DNA of 64,000 nucleotides from Streptomyces smaragdinus (GCF_009604385.1 NZ_WEGJ01000012.1:1-64000), one strand, 5' to 3'; positions 17,011 through 25,454 are shown, numbered from the stretch's first letter. Notes: generated from the letters alone by a model not told the origin. Numbers and translations are program-made.

Positions 17011-17571
17011 TCACGCCTCCTTGAACGGGAAGCCGAGGTGACGCAGAAGGGCGCGGCCCTCGTCGTCGTTGGTCGCCGTGGTGACCACGGTGATGTCCAT
17101 ACCCCGGGTGCGGTCGATCTTGTCCTGGTCGATCTCGTGGAACATGACCTGCTCCGTGAGACCGAAGGTGTAGTTGCCGCGGCCGTCGAACTGCTTCGGC
17201 GACAGACCGCGGAAGTCGCGGATACGCGGAAGCGCGAGCGACAGCAGCCGGTCCAGGAACTCCCACATCCGGTCACCGCGGAGGGTGACGTGGGCACCGA
17301 TCGGCTGACCCTCACGCAGCTTGAACTGCGCGATGGACTTGCGGGCCTTGGTGACCGAGGGCTTCTGGCCGGTGATCGTGGTGAGGTCGCGGATGGCGCC
17401 GTCGATCAGCTTGGAGTCGCGGGCGGCGTCGCCCACACCCATGTTGACCACGATCTTGACCAGACCCGGGATCTGCATGACGTTCTCGTACGAGAACTGC
17501 TCCTGCAGCTTGCCCGAGATCTCCTCGCGGTAGCGCGTCTTCAGACGGGGCGCGTTGGTGGTGGCAGTCAT
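17011..17571 (-). CDS. rplE: 50S ribosomal protein uL5
   Basis: uL5 binds 5S rRNA and contacts P-site tRNA and uS13 across the subunit bridge. It has 186 residues with the conserved NMGVGDAARDSKLIDGAI and RGMDITVVTTATNDDEGRALL segments. Its ATG overlaps the rplX stop as TGATG, so the pair is translationally coupled. Confidence 0.97.
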   Translation of the reverse strand: MTATTNAPRLKTRYREEISGKLQEQFSYENVMQIPGLVKIVVNMGVGDAARDSKLIDGAIRDLTTITGQKPSVTKARKSIAQFKLREGQPIGAHVTLRGDRMWEFLDRLLSLALPRIRDFRGLSPKQFDGRGNYTFGLTEQVMFHEIDQDKIDRTRGMDITVVTTATNDDEGRALLRHLGFPFKEA

Positions 17572-17894
17572 CAGATGTCCTCACCAGTTCGCTTGGCAAC
17601 GCGGATCTTGTTGCCGTTGTCGTCGAAGCGGTAGCCGACGCGGGTCACGACCTTCTTGCCGTCCTTCTCCACGACCAGCTGGACGTTGGAGATGTGGACC
17701 GGCGCCTCGGTGGTGATGATGCCGCCGGTCTTGGAACCGCGGCTGCTCTGGCCGACCTTCGTGTGCTTCTTGACCCGGTTGACACCCTCGACGAGAACAC
17801 GGTCCTCGGCGGGGAAGGCCTGAATGACCTTGCCCTGCTTGCCCTTGTCCTTACCGGTGATGACCTGAACCAGGTCGCCCTTCTTGATCTTCAT
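17571..17894 (-). CDS. rplX: 50S ribosomal protein uL24
   Basis: uL24 is an assembly initiator that sits by the exit tunnel. The 107-residue protein contains the KOW motif near its start (KIKKGDLVQVITGKDKGKQG) and the usual VNRVKKHTK segment. It lies two bases downstream of rplN and overlaps rplE. Confidence 0.97.
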   Translation of the reverse strand: MKIKKGDLVQVITGKDKGKQGKVIQAFPAEDRVLVEGVNRVKKHTKVGQSSRGSKTGGIITTEAPVHISNVQLVVEKDGKKVVTRVGYRFDDNGNKIRVAKRTGEDI

Positions 17895-17896
17895 GC

Positions 17897-18265
17897 TTAC
17901 AGCACCTCCGGCGCGAGCGAGATGATCTTCATGAACTTCTTCTCGCGCAGCTCCCGGCCCACGGGGCCGAAGATGCGGGTGCCGCGGGGGTCGCCATCGT
18001 TCTTGAGGATGACGGCCGCGTTCTCGTCGAAGCGGATGTACGAGCCGTCCGGACGACGGCGCTCCTTGGTGGCGCGCACGATGACGGCCTTGACGACGTC
18101 ACCCTTCTTCACGTTGCCACCGGGGATCGCGTCCTTGACGGTGGCGACGATGACGTCACCGATACCCGCGTAGCGGCGACCGGAACCACCGAGAACACGG
18201 ATGCAAAGGATCTCCTTCGCGCCTGTGTTGTCGGCGATCTTGAGTCGCGACTCCTGCTGGATCAC
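17897..18265 (-). CDS. rplN: 50S ribosomal protein uL14
   Basis: uL14 lies at the subunit interface and forms bridge B8; it is also the docking site of the silencing factor RsfS. All 122 residues match, from MIQQESRLKIADNTGAKEI to the end KIISLAPEVL, a five-stranded barrel. It begins 104 bases after rpsQ, a slightly larger gap than its neighbours have. Confidence 0.97.
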   Translation of the reverse strand: MIQQESRLKIADNTGAKEILCIRVLGGSGRRYAGIGDVIVATVKDAIPGGNVKKGDVVKAVIVRATKERRRPDGSYIRFDENAAVILKNDGDPRGTRIFGPVGRELREKKFMKIISLAPEVL

Positions 18266-18369
18266 GTCTATCTCCTGATCGTCTGCCGGTTCCCGCCGGG
18301 GCCTTCCTTACGGTCGGCCCCGGCGAGCCTGGCGGAACAAAGTTCTGAGGTCTGTGCGCCTCAGAACGC

Positions 18370-18648
18370 TTACTTGGCCTTCTCGAGGATCTCGACGACC
18401 CGCCAGCGCTTGGTGGCGGACAGCGGCCGGGTCTCCATCAGGAGGACACGGTCGCCGACACCGGCGGCGTTCTGCTCGTCGTGCGCCTTGAGCTTGTTCG
18501 TACGGCGGATGACCTTGCCGTACAGCGCGTGCTTGACCCGGTCCTCGACAGCGACGACGACGGTCTTGTCCATCTTGTCGCTGACGACCAGACCCTCACG
18601 GGTCTTGCGGTCTGCCCGGGCGTTCTCGGTCACGTTCTTCTCGCTCAT
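18370..18648 (-). CDS. rpsQ: 30S ribosomal protein uS17
   Basis: uS17 is an early assembly protein binding the 5' and central domains of 16S rRNA. It has 92 residues; the OB-fold core (REGLVVSDKMDKTVVVAVED) is preceded by a short acidic extension. Its ATG overlaps the rpmC stop by four bases (ATGA). Confidence 0.97.
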   Translation of the reverse strand: MSEKNVTENARADRKTREGLVVSDKMDKTVVVAVEDRVKHALYGKVIRRTNKLKAHDEQNAAGVGDRVLLMETRPLSATKRWRVVEILEKAK

Positions 18649-18872
18649 GAAGCACTCTCCACCGTCTCGATGCCCAGCTCGCGCTCGCGCATGAGGGTGT
18701 AGATCCGGGCGATGTCCTTGCGGACGGCGTTGAGCCGGCCGTGGTTCTCGAGCTGTCCGGTCGCCGCCTGGAAGCGGAGGTTGAACAGCTCCTCCTTGGC
18801 CTCACGCAGCTTGGCAACGAGGTCCTCGTTGTTCAGCTGGCGCAGCTCAGTCGCCTTCGTACCGGCCGACAT
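18645..18872 (-). CDS. rpmC: 50S ribosomal protein uL29
   Basis: uL29 is a small two-helix protein at the exit tunnel, where trigger factor and SRP dock. The 75-residue product starts MSAGTKATELRQLNNEDL and has the signature KEELFNLRFQAATGQLEN. The ATG at 18872 overlaps the rplP stop (TGATG); a GTG one codon upstream is also in frame, but the ATG fits the coupling pattern of this operon. Confidence 0.96.
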   Translation of the reverse strand: MSAGTKATELRQLNNEDLVAKLREAKEELFNLRFQAATGQLENHGRLNAVRKDIARIYTLMRERELGIETVESAS

Positions 18873-19291
18873 CACGCGTCACCTGCCTCGCGCCGTACGA
18901 TCCGGCACTTCATCGGAAGCTTGTGGGCGGCTCGGGTGAGCGCCTCACGAGCAATCTTCTCGTTGGGGTAGGACAGTTCGAACATCACCCGTCCCGGGTG
19001 AACGTTCGCGATCCACCACTCCGGAGAACCCTTACCGGAACCCATGCGGGTCTCGGCGGGCTTCTTCGTCAGCGGACGGTCCGGGTAGATGTTGATCCAG
19101 ACCTTGCCGCCACGCTTGATGTGACGGGTCATGGCGATACGAGCTGCCTCGATCTGCCGGTTCGTCACGTACGCGGGGGTGACGGCCTGGATGCCGTACT
19201 CACCGAAAGCCAGCTCCGTGCCGCCCTTCGCCATACCGCGGCGCTTGGGGTGGTGCTGCTTGCGGTGCTTGACCCGACGGGGGATCAGCAT
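18872..19291 (-). CDS. rplP: 50S ribosomal protein uL16
   Basis: uL16 helps position A-site tRNA near the peptidyl transferase centre. The 139-residue protein opens MLIPRRVKHRKQHHPKRRG and carries the functional loop segment KKPAETRMGSGKGSPEWW. It lies five bases after rpsC and overlaps rpmC. Confidence 0.97.
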   Translation of the reverse strand: MLIPRRVKHRKQHHPKRRGMAKGGTELAFGEYGIQAVTPAYVTNRQIEAARIAMTRHIKRGGKVWINIYPDRPLTKKPAETRMGSGKGSPEWWIANVHPGRVMFELSYPNEKIAREALTRAAHKLPMKCRIVRREAGDA

Positions 19292-19296
19292 GAGGG

Positions 19297-20157
19297 TCAG
19301 GCCTCCCCGCCAGCGGAGCTGGCTGCTCGATTGGAGTCGGTGCTCTCAGCAGCGGGGGCGGCGGCCTCGGCCTTGGGGGCCTCGGCGGCGGGAGCCGACT
19401 GCTGCTGCGGACGACGGCCGCGGCCACCACGCTCGCCACCGCGGCCACCACGGCCGGCGGGACGGTCGGCGCCACCACGGGCCGGGCGGTTGCCGGCGCG
19501 GGCGGCGGCGTTCTCGGCGCGGACCTCGGCGATGTTCTTGACGTCGCCCTTGTAGATCCAGACCTTCACGCCGATGCGGCCGAAGGTCGTACGGGCCTCG
19601 AAGAAACCGTAGTCGACGTTCGCGCGGAGCGTGTGCAGGGGCACACGGCCCTCGCGGTAGAACTCCGAGCGGGACATCTCGGCGCCGCCGAGACGACCGC
19701 CGCACTGGATCTTGATGCCCTTGGCGCCGGCCTTCATCGTGCCCTGCATGCTCTTGCGCATGGCACGACGGAAGGAGACGCGGGAGGAGAGCTGCTCGGC
19801 GACGGCCTGCGCGACGAGCTGAGCATCGAGCTCGGGGTTCTTCACCTCGAGGATGTTCAGCTGCACCTGCTTGCCGGTGAGCTTCTCCAGGTCGCCGCGG
19901 ATACGGTCGGCCTCCGCGCCGCGACGGCCGATGACGATGCCCGGCCGGGCGGTGTGGATGTCGACGCGGACGCGGTCACGGGTGCGCTCGATCTCAACCT
20001 TCGAGATGCCGGCCCGCTCCATGCCCTGCGTCATCATCCGGCGGATGGCGACGTCTTCCTTGACGTAGTCCTTGTACAGCTTGTCGGCGTACCACCGGGA
20101 CTTGAAGTCCGTGGTGATGCCGAGCCGGAACCCGTGCGGGTTTACCTTCTGGCCCAT
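19297..20157 (-). CDS. rpsC: 30S ribosomal protein uS3 with RGG-rich tail
   Basis: uS3 lines the mRNA entry tunnel and takes part in the ribosomal helicase. The first 220 residues contain the KH domain (IVIGRRGAEADRIRGDLEKL) and the S3 C-terminal domain. Residues from about 225 to 286 add a low-complexity tail with GGRGGERGGRGRR and then Ala/Glu-rich repeats, making 286 residues against 233 in E. coli. Such tails are known in streptomycetes; their role is unclear. The start overlaps the rplV stop (TAATG). Confidence 0.96.
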   Translation of the reverse strand: MGQKVNPHGFRLGITTDFKSRWYADKLYKDYVKEDVAIRRMMTQGMERAGISKVEIERTRDRVRVDIHTARPGIVIGRRGAEADRIRGDLEKLTGKQVQLNILEVKNPELDAQLVAQAVAEQLSSRVSFRRAMRKSMQGTMKAGAKGIKIQCGGRLGGAEMSRSEFYREGRVPLHTLRANVDYGFFEARTTFGRIGVKVWIYKGDVKNIAEVRAENAAARAGNRPARGGADRPAGRGGRGGERGGRGRRPQQQSAPAAEAPKAEAAAPAAESTDSNRAASSAGGEA

Positions 20158-20504
20158 TACCGGGTTCCTTCCTTGCTGCTGACGACCACCGTGATGTGGC
20201 TGGTCCGCTTACGGATCCGGTAGGCACGGCCCTGGGCACGCGGCCGGAACCGCTTCAGGGTCGGACCCTCGTCGACGTACGCCTCGGAGATGACGAGGCT
20301 GTCGGCGTCGGTGTGGTCGTAGTTGTGCGCGGCGTTGGCGATGGCACTGTCCAGCACCTTGCCGACCGGCACGCTCGCGGCCTGCGGGGCGAAGCGCAGG
20401 ACCGCCTGGGCCTCCGTGGCGTCCATGCCACGGATAAGGTCCACCACCCGGCGGGCCTTCATGGGCGTGACGCGAACGAATCGCGCCCGGGCCATGGCAT
20501 CCAT
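20157..20504 (-). CDS. rplV: 50S ribosomal protein uL22
   Basis: uL22 forms part of the exit tunnel constriction, where macrolides bind. The 115-residue start MDAMARARFVRVTPMKARR is chosen because GAAGGGA precedes the ATG at 20504; ATGs at 20528 and 20495 are in frame but less well placed. The beta-hairpin loop region GRAYRIRKRTSHITVVV looks intact. Confidence 0.95.
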   Translation of the reverse strand: MDAMARARFVRVTPMKARRVVDLIRGMDATEAQAVLRFAPQAASVPVGKVLDSAIANAAHNYDHTDADSLVISEAYVDEGPTLKRFRPRAQGRAYRIRKRTSHITVVVSSKEGTR

Positions 20505-20547
20505 GGTTGTCCCTTCGGAAATTGTCATAGTCGTTGCACCCAGCTCG

Positions 20548-20829
20548 TCAGCGACGCTTCGACTTGCGGTCGTCCTTGACGTGGCCGCGGAAGGTGCGGG
20601 TCGGCGCAAACTCGCCGAGCTTGTGGCCGACCATCGACTCAGTGACAAACACCGGGACGTGCTTACGGCCGTCGTGCACCGCGATGGTGTGACCCAGCAT
20701 CGCCGGGATGATCATCGAGCGGCGGGACCAGGTCTTGATGACGTTCTTGGTGCCGGCTTCGTTCTGGACATCCACCTTCTTGGCGAGGTGGTCGTCGACG
20801 AAGGGCCCCTTCTTGAGACTGCGCGGCAT
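20548..20829 (-). CDS. rpsS: 30S ribosomal protein uS19
   Basis: uS19 lies in the head of the small subunit and contacts uS13 and the A-site finger. All 93 residues are standard, starting MPRSLKKGPFVDDHLAKKV and containing SMVGHKLGEFAPTRTFRGH. The 12-base gap from rplB holds the ribosome site. Confidence 0.97.
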   Translation of the reverse strand: MPRSLKKGPFVDDHLAKKVDVQNEAGTKNVIKTWSRRSMIIPAMLGHTIAVHDGRKHVPVFVTESMVGHKLGEFAPTRTFRGHVKDDRKSKRR

Positions 20830-20841
20830 CTAAACCCGCTC

Positions 20842-21678
20842 CTAGCGCTTCTTGTTCGTCTTGCGGCGGCGGACGATGTACTTGTTGGACGCCTTCTTCG
20901 GCGACCGAGTACGACCTTCCTTCTTGCCCCAGGGCGAGACCGGGTGGCGACCACCGGAGGTCTTGCCCTCACCACCACCGTGCGGGTGGTCGACGGGGTT
21001 CATCACGACACCACGCACGGTCGGGCGGACGCCCTTCCAGCGCATCCGGCCGGCCTTGCCCCAGTTGATGTTCGACTGCTCGGCGTTGCCGACCTCGCCG
21101 ACCGTGGCGCGGCAGCGCACGTCGACCAGGCGGATCTCACCGGACGGCATCCGGAGGTGCGCCATGACGCCCTCCTTCGCCAGCAGCTGCACCGAGGAAC
21201 CGGCGGAGCGGGCGATCTTCGCACCGCCACCCGGCCGCATCTCGATGGCGTGGATCGTCGTACCCACGGGGATGTTGCGCAGCGGCATCGCGTTGCCGGG
21301 CTTGATGTCCGCGCCCGGGCCGTTCTCGATCCGCTGGCCCTGCGTCAGGCCGGCGGGCGCCAGGATGTAGCGCTTCTCGCCGTCCGCGTAGTGCAGCAGC
21401 GCGATACGCGCGGTGCGGTTCGGGTCGTACTCGATGTGCGCGACCTTGGCCGGCACGCCGTCCTTGTCATGACGACGGAAGTCGATGACACGGTAGGCGC
21501 GCTTGTGTCCGCCACCCTGGTGGCGAACGGTCACACGACCGGAATTGTTACGGCCGCCCTTGCTGTGCAGCGGGCGAACCAGCGACTTCTCCGGCGTGGA
21601 CCGCGTGATCTCGACGAAGTCGGCGACGCTGGCGCCACGACGGCCAGGAGTCGTCGGCTTGTACTTGCGGATTCCCAT
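20842..21678 (-). CDS. rplB: 50S ribosomal protein uL2
   Basis: uL2 is essential for subunit joining and peptidyl transfer. It has 278 residues and keeps the functional segment MNPVDHPHGGGEGKTSGG with the conserved His near the catalytic centre. The basic ends (MGIRKYKPTTPGRRGASV; YIVRRRKTNKKR) are typical. It follows rplW after 40 bases. Confidence 0.98.
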   Translation of the reverse strand: MGIRKYKPTTPGRRGASVADFVEITRSTPEKSLVRPLHSKGGRNNSGRVTVRHQGGGHKRAYRVIDFRRHDKDGVPAKVAHIEYDPNRTARIALLHYADGEKRYILAPAGLTQGQRIENGPGADIKPGNAMPLRNIPVGTTIHAIEMRPGGGAKIARSAGSSVQLLAKEGVMAHLRMPSGEIRLVDVRCRATVGEVGNAEQSNINWGKAGRMRWKGVRPTVRGVVMNPVDHPHGGGEGKTSGGRHPVSPWGKKEGRTRSPKKASNKYIVRRRKTNKKR

Positions 21679-21718
21679 TTCTCAGTCCTCGTCCGATATC
21701 GGACGATCCTGATCTCCG

Positions 21719-22051
21719 TTAGGAGACCGGACCGCCGAAGATGTCGATACGGTCGCCCTCGGCGAGGGTCACGATGGCGCGCTTGGTGTTCGCGCGCTTG
21801 CCGTAACCGGTGCGGGTGCGCTTGCGCTTGCCCTGCCGGTTGATCGTGTTCACGCCGGTGACGGTGACCTGGAAGGCCGCCTCGACGGCCTGCCGGATCT
21901 GGGTCTTGTTGGAGCGCGGGTCGACGATGAACGTGTACTTGTTCTCGTCGAGCAGCGCGTAGCTCTTCTCGGAGACAACCGGCTTCAGCAGCACGTCACG
22001 GGGGTCCGTGAACGTCTTGCTGGTGACGGTCGCCGCGGTGTTCTCGGCCAT
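21719..22051 (-). CDS. rplW: 50S ribosomal protein uL23
   Basis: uL23 is the main docking protein at the tunnel exit for trigger factor and SRP. The 110-residue protein has a short N-terminal extension before DPRDVLLKPVVSEKSYALLD and the extended loop RQGKRKRTRTGYGKRANTKR. Its ATG overlaps the rplD stop (TGATG). Confidence 0.97.
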   Translation of the reverse strand: MAENTAATVTSKTFTDPRDVLLKPVVSEKSYALLDENKYTFIVDPRSNKTQIRQAVEAAFQVTVTGVNTINRQGKRKRTRTGYGKRANTKRAIVTLAEGDRIDIFGGPVS

Positions 22052-22725
22052 CAGGCGTCGCTCCCTTCGAGCTCAGCCTCGGAGGCGACAGCCTTCGCAG
22101 CGGCGGCGGGGCCGGCCACGAAGCGCTCGAAAGCAGCCTGCGTGAAGACCACGTCGTCGGAGATGAGCACGTCGTAGGTGTTCAGCTGACCGGCGTCCAG
22201 GATGTGCACGTCGGGCAGGTTGCGGGCGGAGAGCCACGAGGCCTCGTCACCGTGCTCGATGACCAGGAGCACGTTCTTGCGCTCGCTGATCTTGCCGAAC
22301 AGGGTCTTGGCGGCCTTGGTGGACACCTCGCCGTCCACGACGCCGGTGACGACGTGGATGCGGTTGTGGCGGGCCCGGTCGGTGAGGGCACCGCGCAGGG
22401 CGGCGGCCTTCATCTTCTTCGGGGTCCGCTGCGAGTAGTCACGCGGCTGCGGGCCGTGGACGACGCCACCGCCGGCGAACTGCGGGGCGCGCGTCGAACC
22501 CTGGCGGGCGCGACCGGTGCCCTTCTGGCGGTACGGCTTCTTGCCACCGCCGCGGACCTCGCCACGGGTCTTCGTCTTGTGCGTGCCCTGACGGGCCGCG
22601 GCCAGCTGCGCGACGACGACCTGGTGGATCAGCGGGATGCTGACCTTCGCGTCGAAGATCTCCGTGGGGAGCTCGACGGAACCGGTCTTGTCGCCTGCCG
22701 GCGAAAGGATGTCAATGGTGCTCAT
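22051..22725 (-). CDS. rplD: 50S ribosomal protein uL4
   Basis: uL4 binds 23S rRNA near the exit tunnel and, in E. coli, represses the S10 operon; that control is not proven in actinobacteria. The 224-residue product starts at the ATG at 22725 (MSTIDILSPAGDKTGSVEL); the longer open frame runs back into rplC. The tunnel loop KKPYRQKGTGRARQGSTRAP is conserved. An Ala/Glu-rich tail ends the protein. Confidence 0.97.
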   Translation of the reverse strand: MSTIDILSPAGDKTGSVELPTEIFDAKVSIPLIHQVVVAQLAAARQGTHKTKTRGEVRGGGKKPYRQKGTGRARQGSTRAPQFAGGGVVHGPQPRDYSQRTPKKMKAAALRGALTDRARHNRIHVVTGVVDGEVSTKAAKTLFGKISERKNVLLVIEHGDEASWLSARNLPDVHILDAGQLNTYDVLISDDVVFTQAAFERFVAGPAAAAKAVASEAELEGSDA

Positions 22726-22729
22726 TACC

Positions 22730-23374
22730 TCAAGCCCCCTTGGCCGCGGTACGGACCAGGACGAGCCCGCCGTTCGGACCGGGAACCGCACCCTTGATCA
22801 GGAGCAGCCCCTTCTCCGCGTCAACGGCGTGGACGGTCAGGTTCTGGGTGGTGACGCGCTCGTTGCCCATCCGACCGGCCATCTTCATACCCTTGAAGAC
22901 GCGGCCCGGGGTGGCGCAGCCGCCGATCGAGCCGGGCTTGCGGTGCACGCGGTGGGCACCGTGCGAGGCCTTGCCGCCGGCGAAGCCGTGACGCTTCATG
23001 ACGCCGGCGAAGCCCTTGCCCTTGCTCTTGCCGGTGACGTCGACCTTGATGCCGGACTCGAAGACCTCGGCGGTGACTTCCTGGCCGAGGGAGTACTCGG
23101 CGGCGTCGGCCGTCCGGACCTCGACGAGGTGGCGGCGCGGGGTGACGTCGGCCTTGGCGAAGTGGCCCTTGAGGGGCTTGTTCACCTTGCGCGGGTCGAT
23201 CTCGCCGAAGGCGATCTGGACGGAGTCGTAGCCGTCCTGGTCGGCGGTGCGCACCTGGGTGACGACACAGGGGCCGGCCTTGACAACGGTGACCGGGACG
23301 ATGCGGTTGTTCTCGTCCCAGACCTGGGTCATGCCGAGCTTCTCGCCCAGGATGCCCTTGATCTGCTTAGCCAT
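22730..23374 (-). CDS. rplC: 50S ribosomal protein uL3
   Basis: uL3 is an early assembly protein that reaches toward the A site. The 214-residue protein opens MAKQIKGILGEKLGMTQVW and has the conserved loop HRKPGSIGGCATPGRVFKGM, methylated by PrmB in some bacteria. It lies four bases upstream of rplD and 18 bases downstream of rpsJ. Confidence 0.97.
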   Translation of the reverse strand: MAKQIKGILGEKLGMTQVWDENNRIVPVTVVKAGPCVVTQVRTADQDGYDSVQIAFGEIDPRKVNKPLKGHFAKADVTPRRHLVEVRTADAAEYSLGQEVTAEVFESGIKVDVTGKSKGKGFAGVMKRHGFAGGKASHGAHRVHRKPGSIGGCATPGRVFKGMKMAGRMGNERVTTQNLTVHAVDAEKGLLLIKGAVPGPNGGLVLVRTAAKGA

Positions 23375-23392
23375 TTCTCAGCTCACCGATCC

Positions 23393-23701
23393 TCAGAGCT
23401 TGATCTCGATGTCGACACCGGCCGGGAGGTCGAGTCGCATCAGAGAGTCAACGGTCTTGGGAGTCGGATCGAGGATGTCGATCAGGCGCTTGTGGGTGCG
23501 CATCTCGAAGTGCTCGCGCGAGTCCTTGTACTTGTGCGGCGACTTGATGACGCAGTACACGTTCTTCTCGGTGGGGAGCGGCACCGGGCCCGCGACCGAC
23601 GCACCAGTCCGGGTCACCGTCTCGACGATCTTCTTCGCCGAGGAATCGATGACCTCGTGGTCGTAGGCCTTGAGCCGGATGCGGATCTTCTGTCCCGCCA
23701 T
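23393..23701 (-). CDS. rpsJ: 30S ribosomal protein uS10
   Basis: uS10 (NusE) belongs to the 30S head and, with NusB, to transcription antitermination complexes; it also contacts NusG. All 102 residues are standard (MAGQKIRIRLKAYDHEVID to DLPAGVDIEIKL). It is the first gene of the long ribosomal run. Its leader contains a hairpin also found ahead of rpsL (see 23758). Confidence 0.97.
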   Translation of the reverse strand: MAGQKIRIRLKAYDHEVIDSSAKKIVETVTRTGASVAGPVPLPTEKNVYCVIKSPHKYKDSREHFEMRTHKRLIDILDPTPKTVDSLMRLDLPAGVDIEIKL

Positions 23702-24223
23702 GGCTTCTCAGCAGTCCTGTCTCATTCACGCTCTGGCTCCGGCGAACCCGCCACTCTCCGACCCACGCGGTCGGGCGTGTCGCATTCTTCCCCGTACTCC
23801 ACCCCGTGCCACCATGCGGCTGACCGCCGCGCGGTTTCCCTGGGGGATACCGGGGGAGAATTCCCACCGGAGCCTGGTCGACGCCCCGCGTGCACTTCCC
23901 GGAAGATTCCCGTACTTCCACCCTCATCAGGGGCGACGAATACGTTGGGACTCGCTTCCGGTCCTCCCGGCGGGAGGCGTGCAGCATCGGCGCTCAACCG
24001 AGCAACCTGCTTAGTGTGCCATACGCCGCTCGGCTAACGCCAATCGGCGCATATACCACGCCCGGCCGCCGGGAGCGCAGGGGGCGGTGCCCGTACCCGG
24101 GTTGACGCGCGAATGTGAAGCCCGTCACCACTCCGGATGACCGCGTGGGCGCCCTGTCGTTAATGGTCATGTGCACGTAAGCTCCGCTGTCGTTCCTTGA
24201 TCGACCGACAAAGGGGAGCAAGT
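23702..24223. other. Divergent intergenic region between rpsJ and the PLD gene
   Basis: The 522 bases hold no gene I can support. On the minus strand they include the rpsJ leader hairpin (23758-23784); the rpsJ promoter is not obvious. On the plus strand, TAAGCT at 24178-24183 is a possible -10 for the PLD gene, with no good -35. AAAGGGGAGC at 24210-24219 is the PLD ribosome site. Confidence 0.5.
23758..23784 (-). promoter_or_regulatory. Conserved leader hairpin of the rpsJ operon
   Basis: A 27-base element reading TGCGACACGCCCGACC at its 5' part (minus strand) folds as CCGACC-GCGTG-GGTCGG. The same 27 bases, with one difference, occur upstream of rpsL (30036-30062). The element begins 57 bases before the rpsJ start codon. 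Conservation in two ribosomal leaders suggests an RNA signal or shared control. Confidence 0.6.
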
Positions 24224-25450
24224 ATGCGCACCGCACCCACCACCACCCGGTTACGCCGCGCGGCGGGCCTCGTCCTGGGCACGGCCGGCGTCCTGGCCGC
24301 CCTCCTGGTGCCCGCGGGCACCGCCCACGCGGCGACCGTCCCCACCGGTCCGCTGTTCAACCAACCCACGGGGACCACCGCCGAGCAGCAGGCCATCCGC
24401 ACCCAGGTACGGAACATCACCACGAACGCGGACCCCGGCTCGGCCCTCCGGCTGTCGATGTACCACCTCTGGGACGAGACCATCGCGAACGACCTGGCGG
24501 CGGCGAAGGCCCGCGGCGTGCAGGTCAAGGTGCTGCTGGACGCCAGCACCCTGGACTACCCGGCCTCGTACGACATCCTCAGGACCGCCCTGGGCACCTC
24601 GACCGGCGCGACGTCCTGGGTGAAGCTGTGCGCGACGGGCAGCTCCTGTCTGGGGCCGTCGGGCACGGGGATCAACCACAACAAGTTCCTGCTGGCCGGC
24701 AGCGTCGGCGGCGGCGCGCAGACGAACGTGGTGGCCCAGCTGACGTCGAACCTGACCCCGTCGAACTACAGCCGCTACTGGAACAGCTCGGTGACGGTCG
24801 CCGGGAACGCGGACCTCTACAACGGCTACGTCTCGTACTTCACGGAGCTCCAGGCGCAGGACCGGGGCGCGTGGACGTACACCTACGGGAACGCCGGCGC
24901 GTACAAGTACTACTTCTTCCCGCGCGCGGGCACCGACAACGCGACGGACACCGTGGTCAACGCCCTGGACAACGTGACGTGCGCGTACACCGCGGACGGG
25001 GTGGCGAAGAAGACGACGATCCATATCGCGATGCTGAAGATCACCCGCCAGGGTGTGGCCGACAAACTGGCCGCGCTGGCCGGCGCGGGGTGCCTGATCG
25101 ACATCGTCTACAGCGAGACGGACTCCGGCACCTGGCCGGTCCTGCACCGCTCGAACATCACGAACCGCTGCTACCAGCACGACCACGACGCGGACACATC
25201 CACGCCGAACCGGATCGTGCACTCGAAGAACTGGCTGGTGGACGGCCTGTACGACGGTGTGGTCGGCCGCTACCTGTGGACGGGCAGCCACAACTTCTCG
25301 GGCCCGGCGCTCCGCAACAACGACGAGGCGATGCTGAAGATCAAGGACGCGGCGGTCTACGCGGCGTTCGAGGCGAACTTCCAGCAGGTCCGCGCGGCGG
25401 CGTCCCCGGGGACGAGCGACAACATCACGGTCTGCAAGAGGGAGGCGTAA
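24224..25450 (+). CDS. Secreted phospholipase-D-like protein with TTA codon
   Basis: This 408-residue protein has a twin-Arg-containing signal peptide (RLRRAAGLVLG, cleavage near AHA-ATV at 36). Two PLD half-sites are visible: INHNKFLLAG (His152, Lys154), which lacks the usual Asp, and IVHSKNWLVDG (His333, Lys335, Asp340), which is complete. WTGSHNFSGPAL after the second site is typical of the superfamily. It may cleave phosphodiesters (lipid or nucleic acid) outside the cell; the substrate is unknown. Codon 10 is TTA, so translation should depend on the bldA tRNA. The ATG at 24224 follows AGGGGAG; nine earlier codons are rejected. Confidence 0.85.
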   Translation: MRTAPTTTRLRRAAGLVLGTAGVLAALLVPAGTAHAATVPTGPLFNQPTGTTAEQQAIRTQVRNITTNADPGSALRLSMYHLWDETIANDLAAAKARGVQVKVLLDASTLDYPASYDILRTALGTSTGATSWVKLCATGSSCLGPSGTGINHNKFLLAGSVGGGAQTNVVAQLTSNLTPSNYSRYWNSSVTVAGNADLYNGYVSYFTELQAQDRGAWTYTYGNAGAYKYYFFPRAGTDNATDTVVNALDNVTCAYTADGVAKKTTIHIAMLKITRQGVADKLAALAGAGCLIDIVYSETDSGTWPVLHRSNITNRCYQHDHDADTSTPNRIVHSKNWLVDGLYDGVVGRYLWTGSHNFSGPALRNNDEAMLKIKDAAVYAAFEANFQQVRAAASPGTSDNITVCKREA

Positions 25451-25454
25451 TCAT

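Noticed and set aside
23722..23997. Open frame of 91 codons upstream of rpsJ as a leader protein
   Set aside because: It spans the conserved leader hairpin. The similar peptide CDTPDRVGR in the rpsL leader simply reflects the shared DNA element; no ribosome site or coding constraint is visible.
24001..24100. A definite rpsJ promoter in the divergent region
   Set aside because: Several A/T-containing hexamers are present, but no -35/-10 pair with acceptable spacing could be defended by eye.
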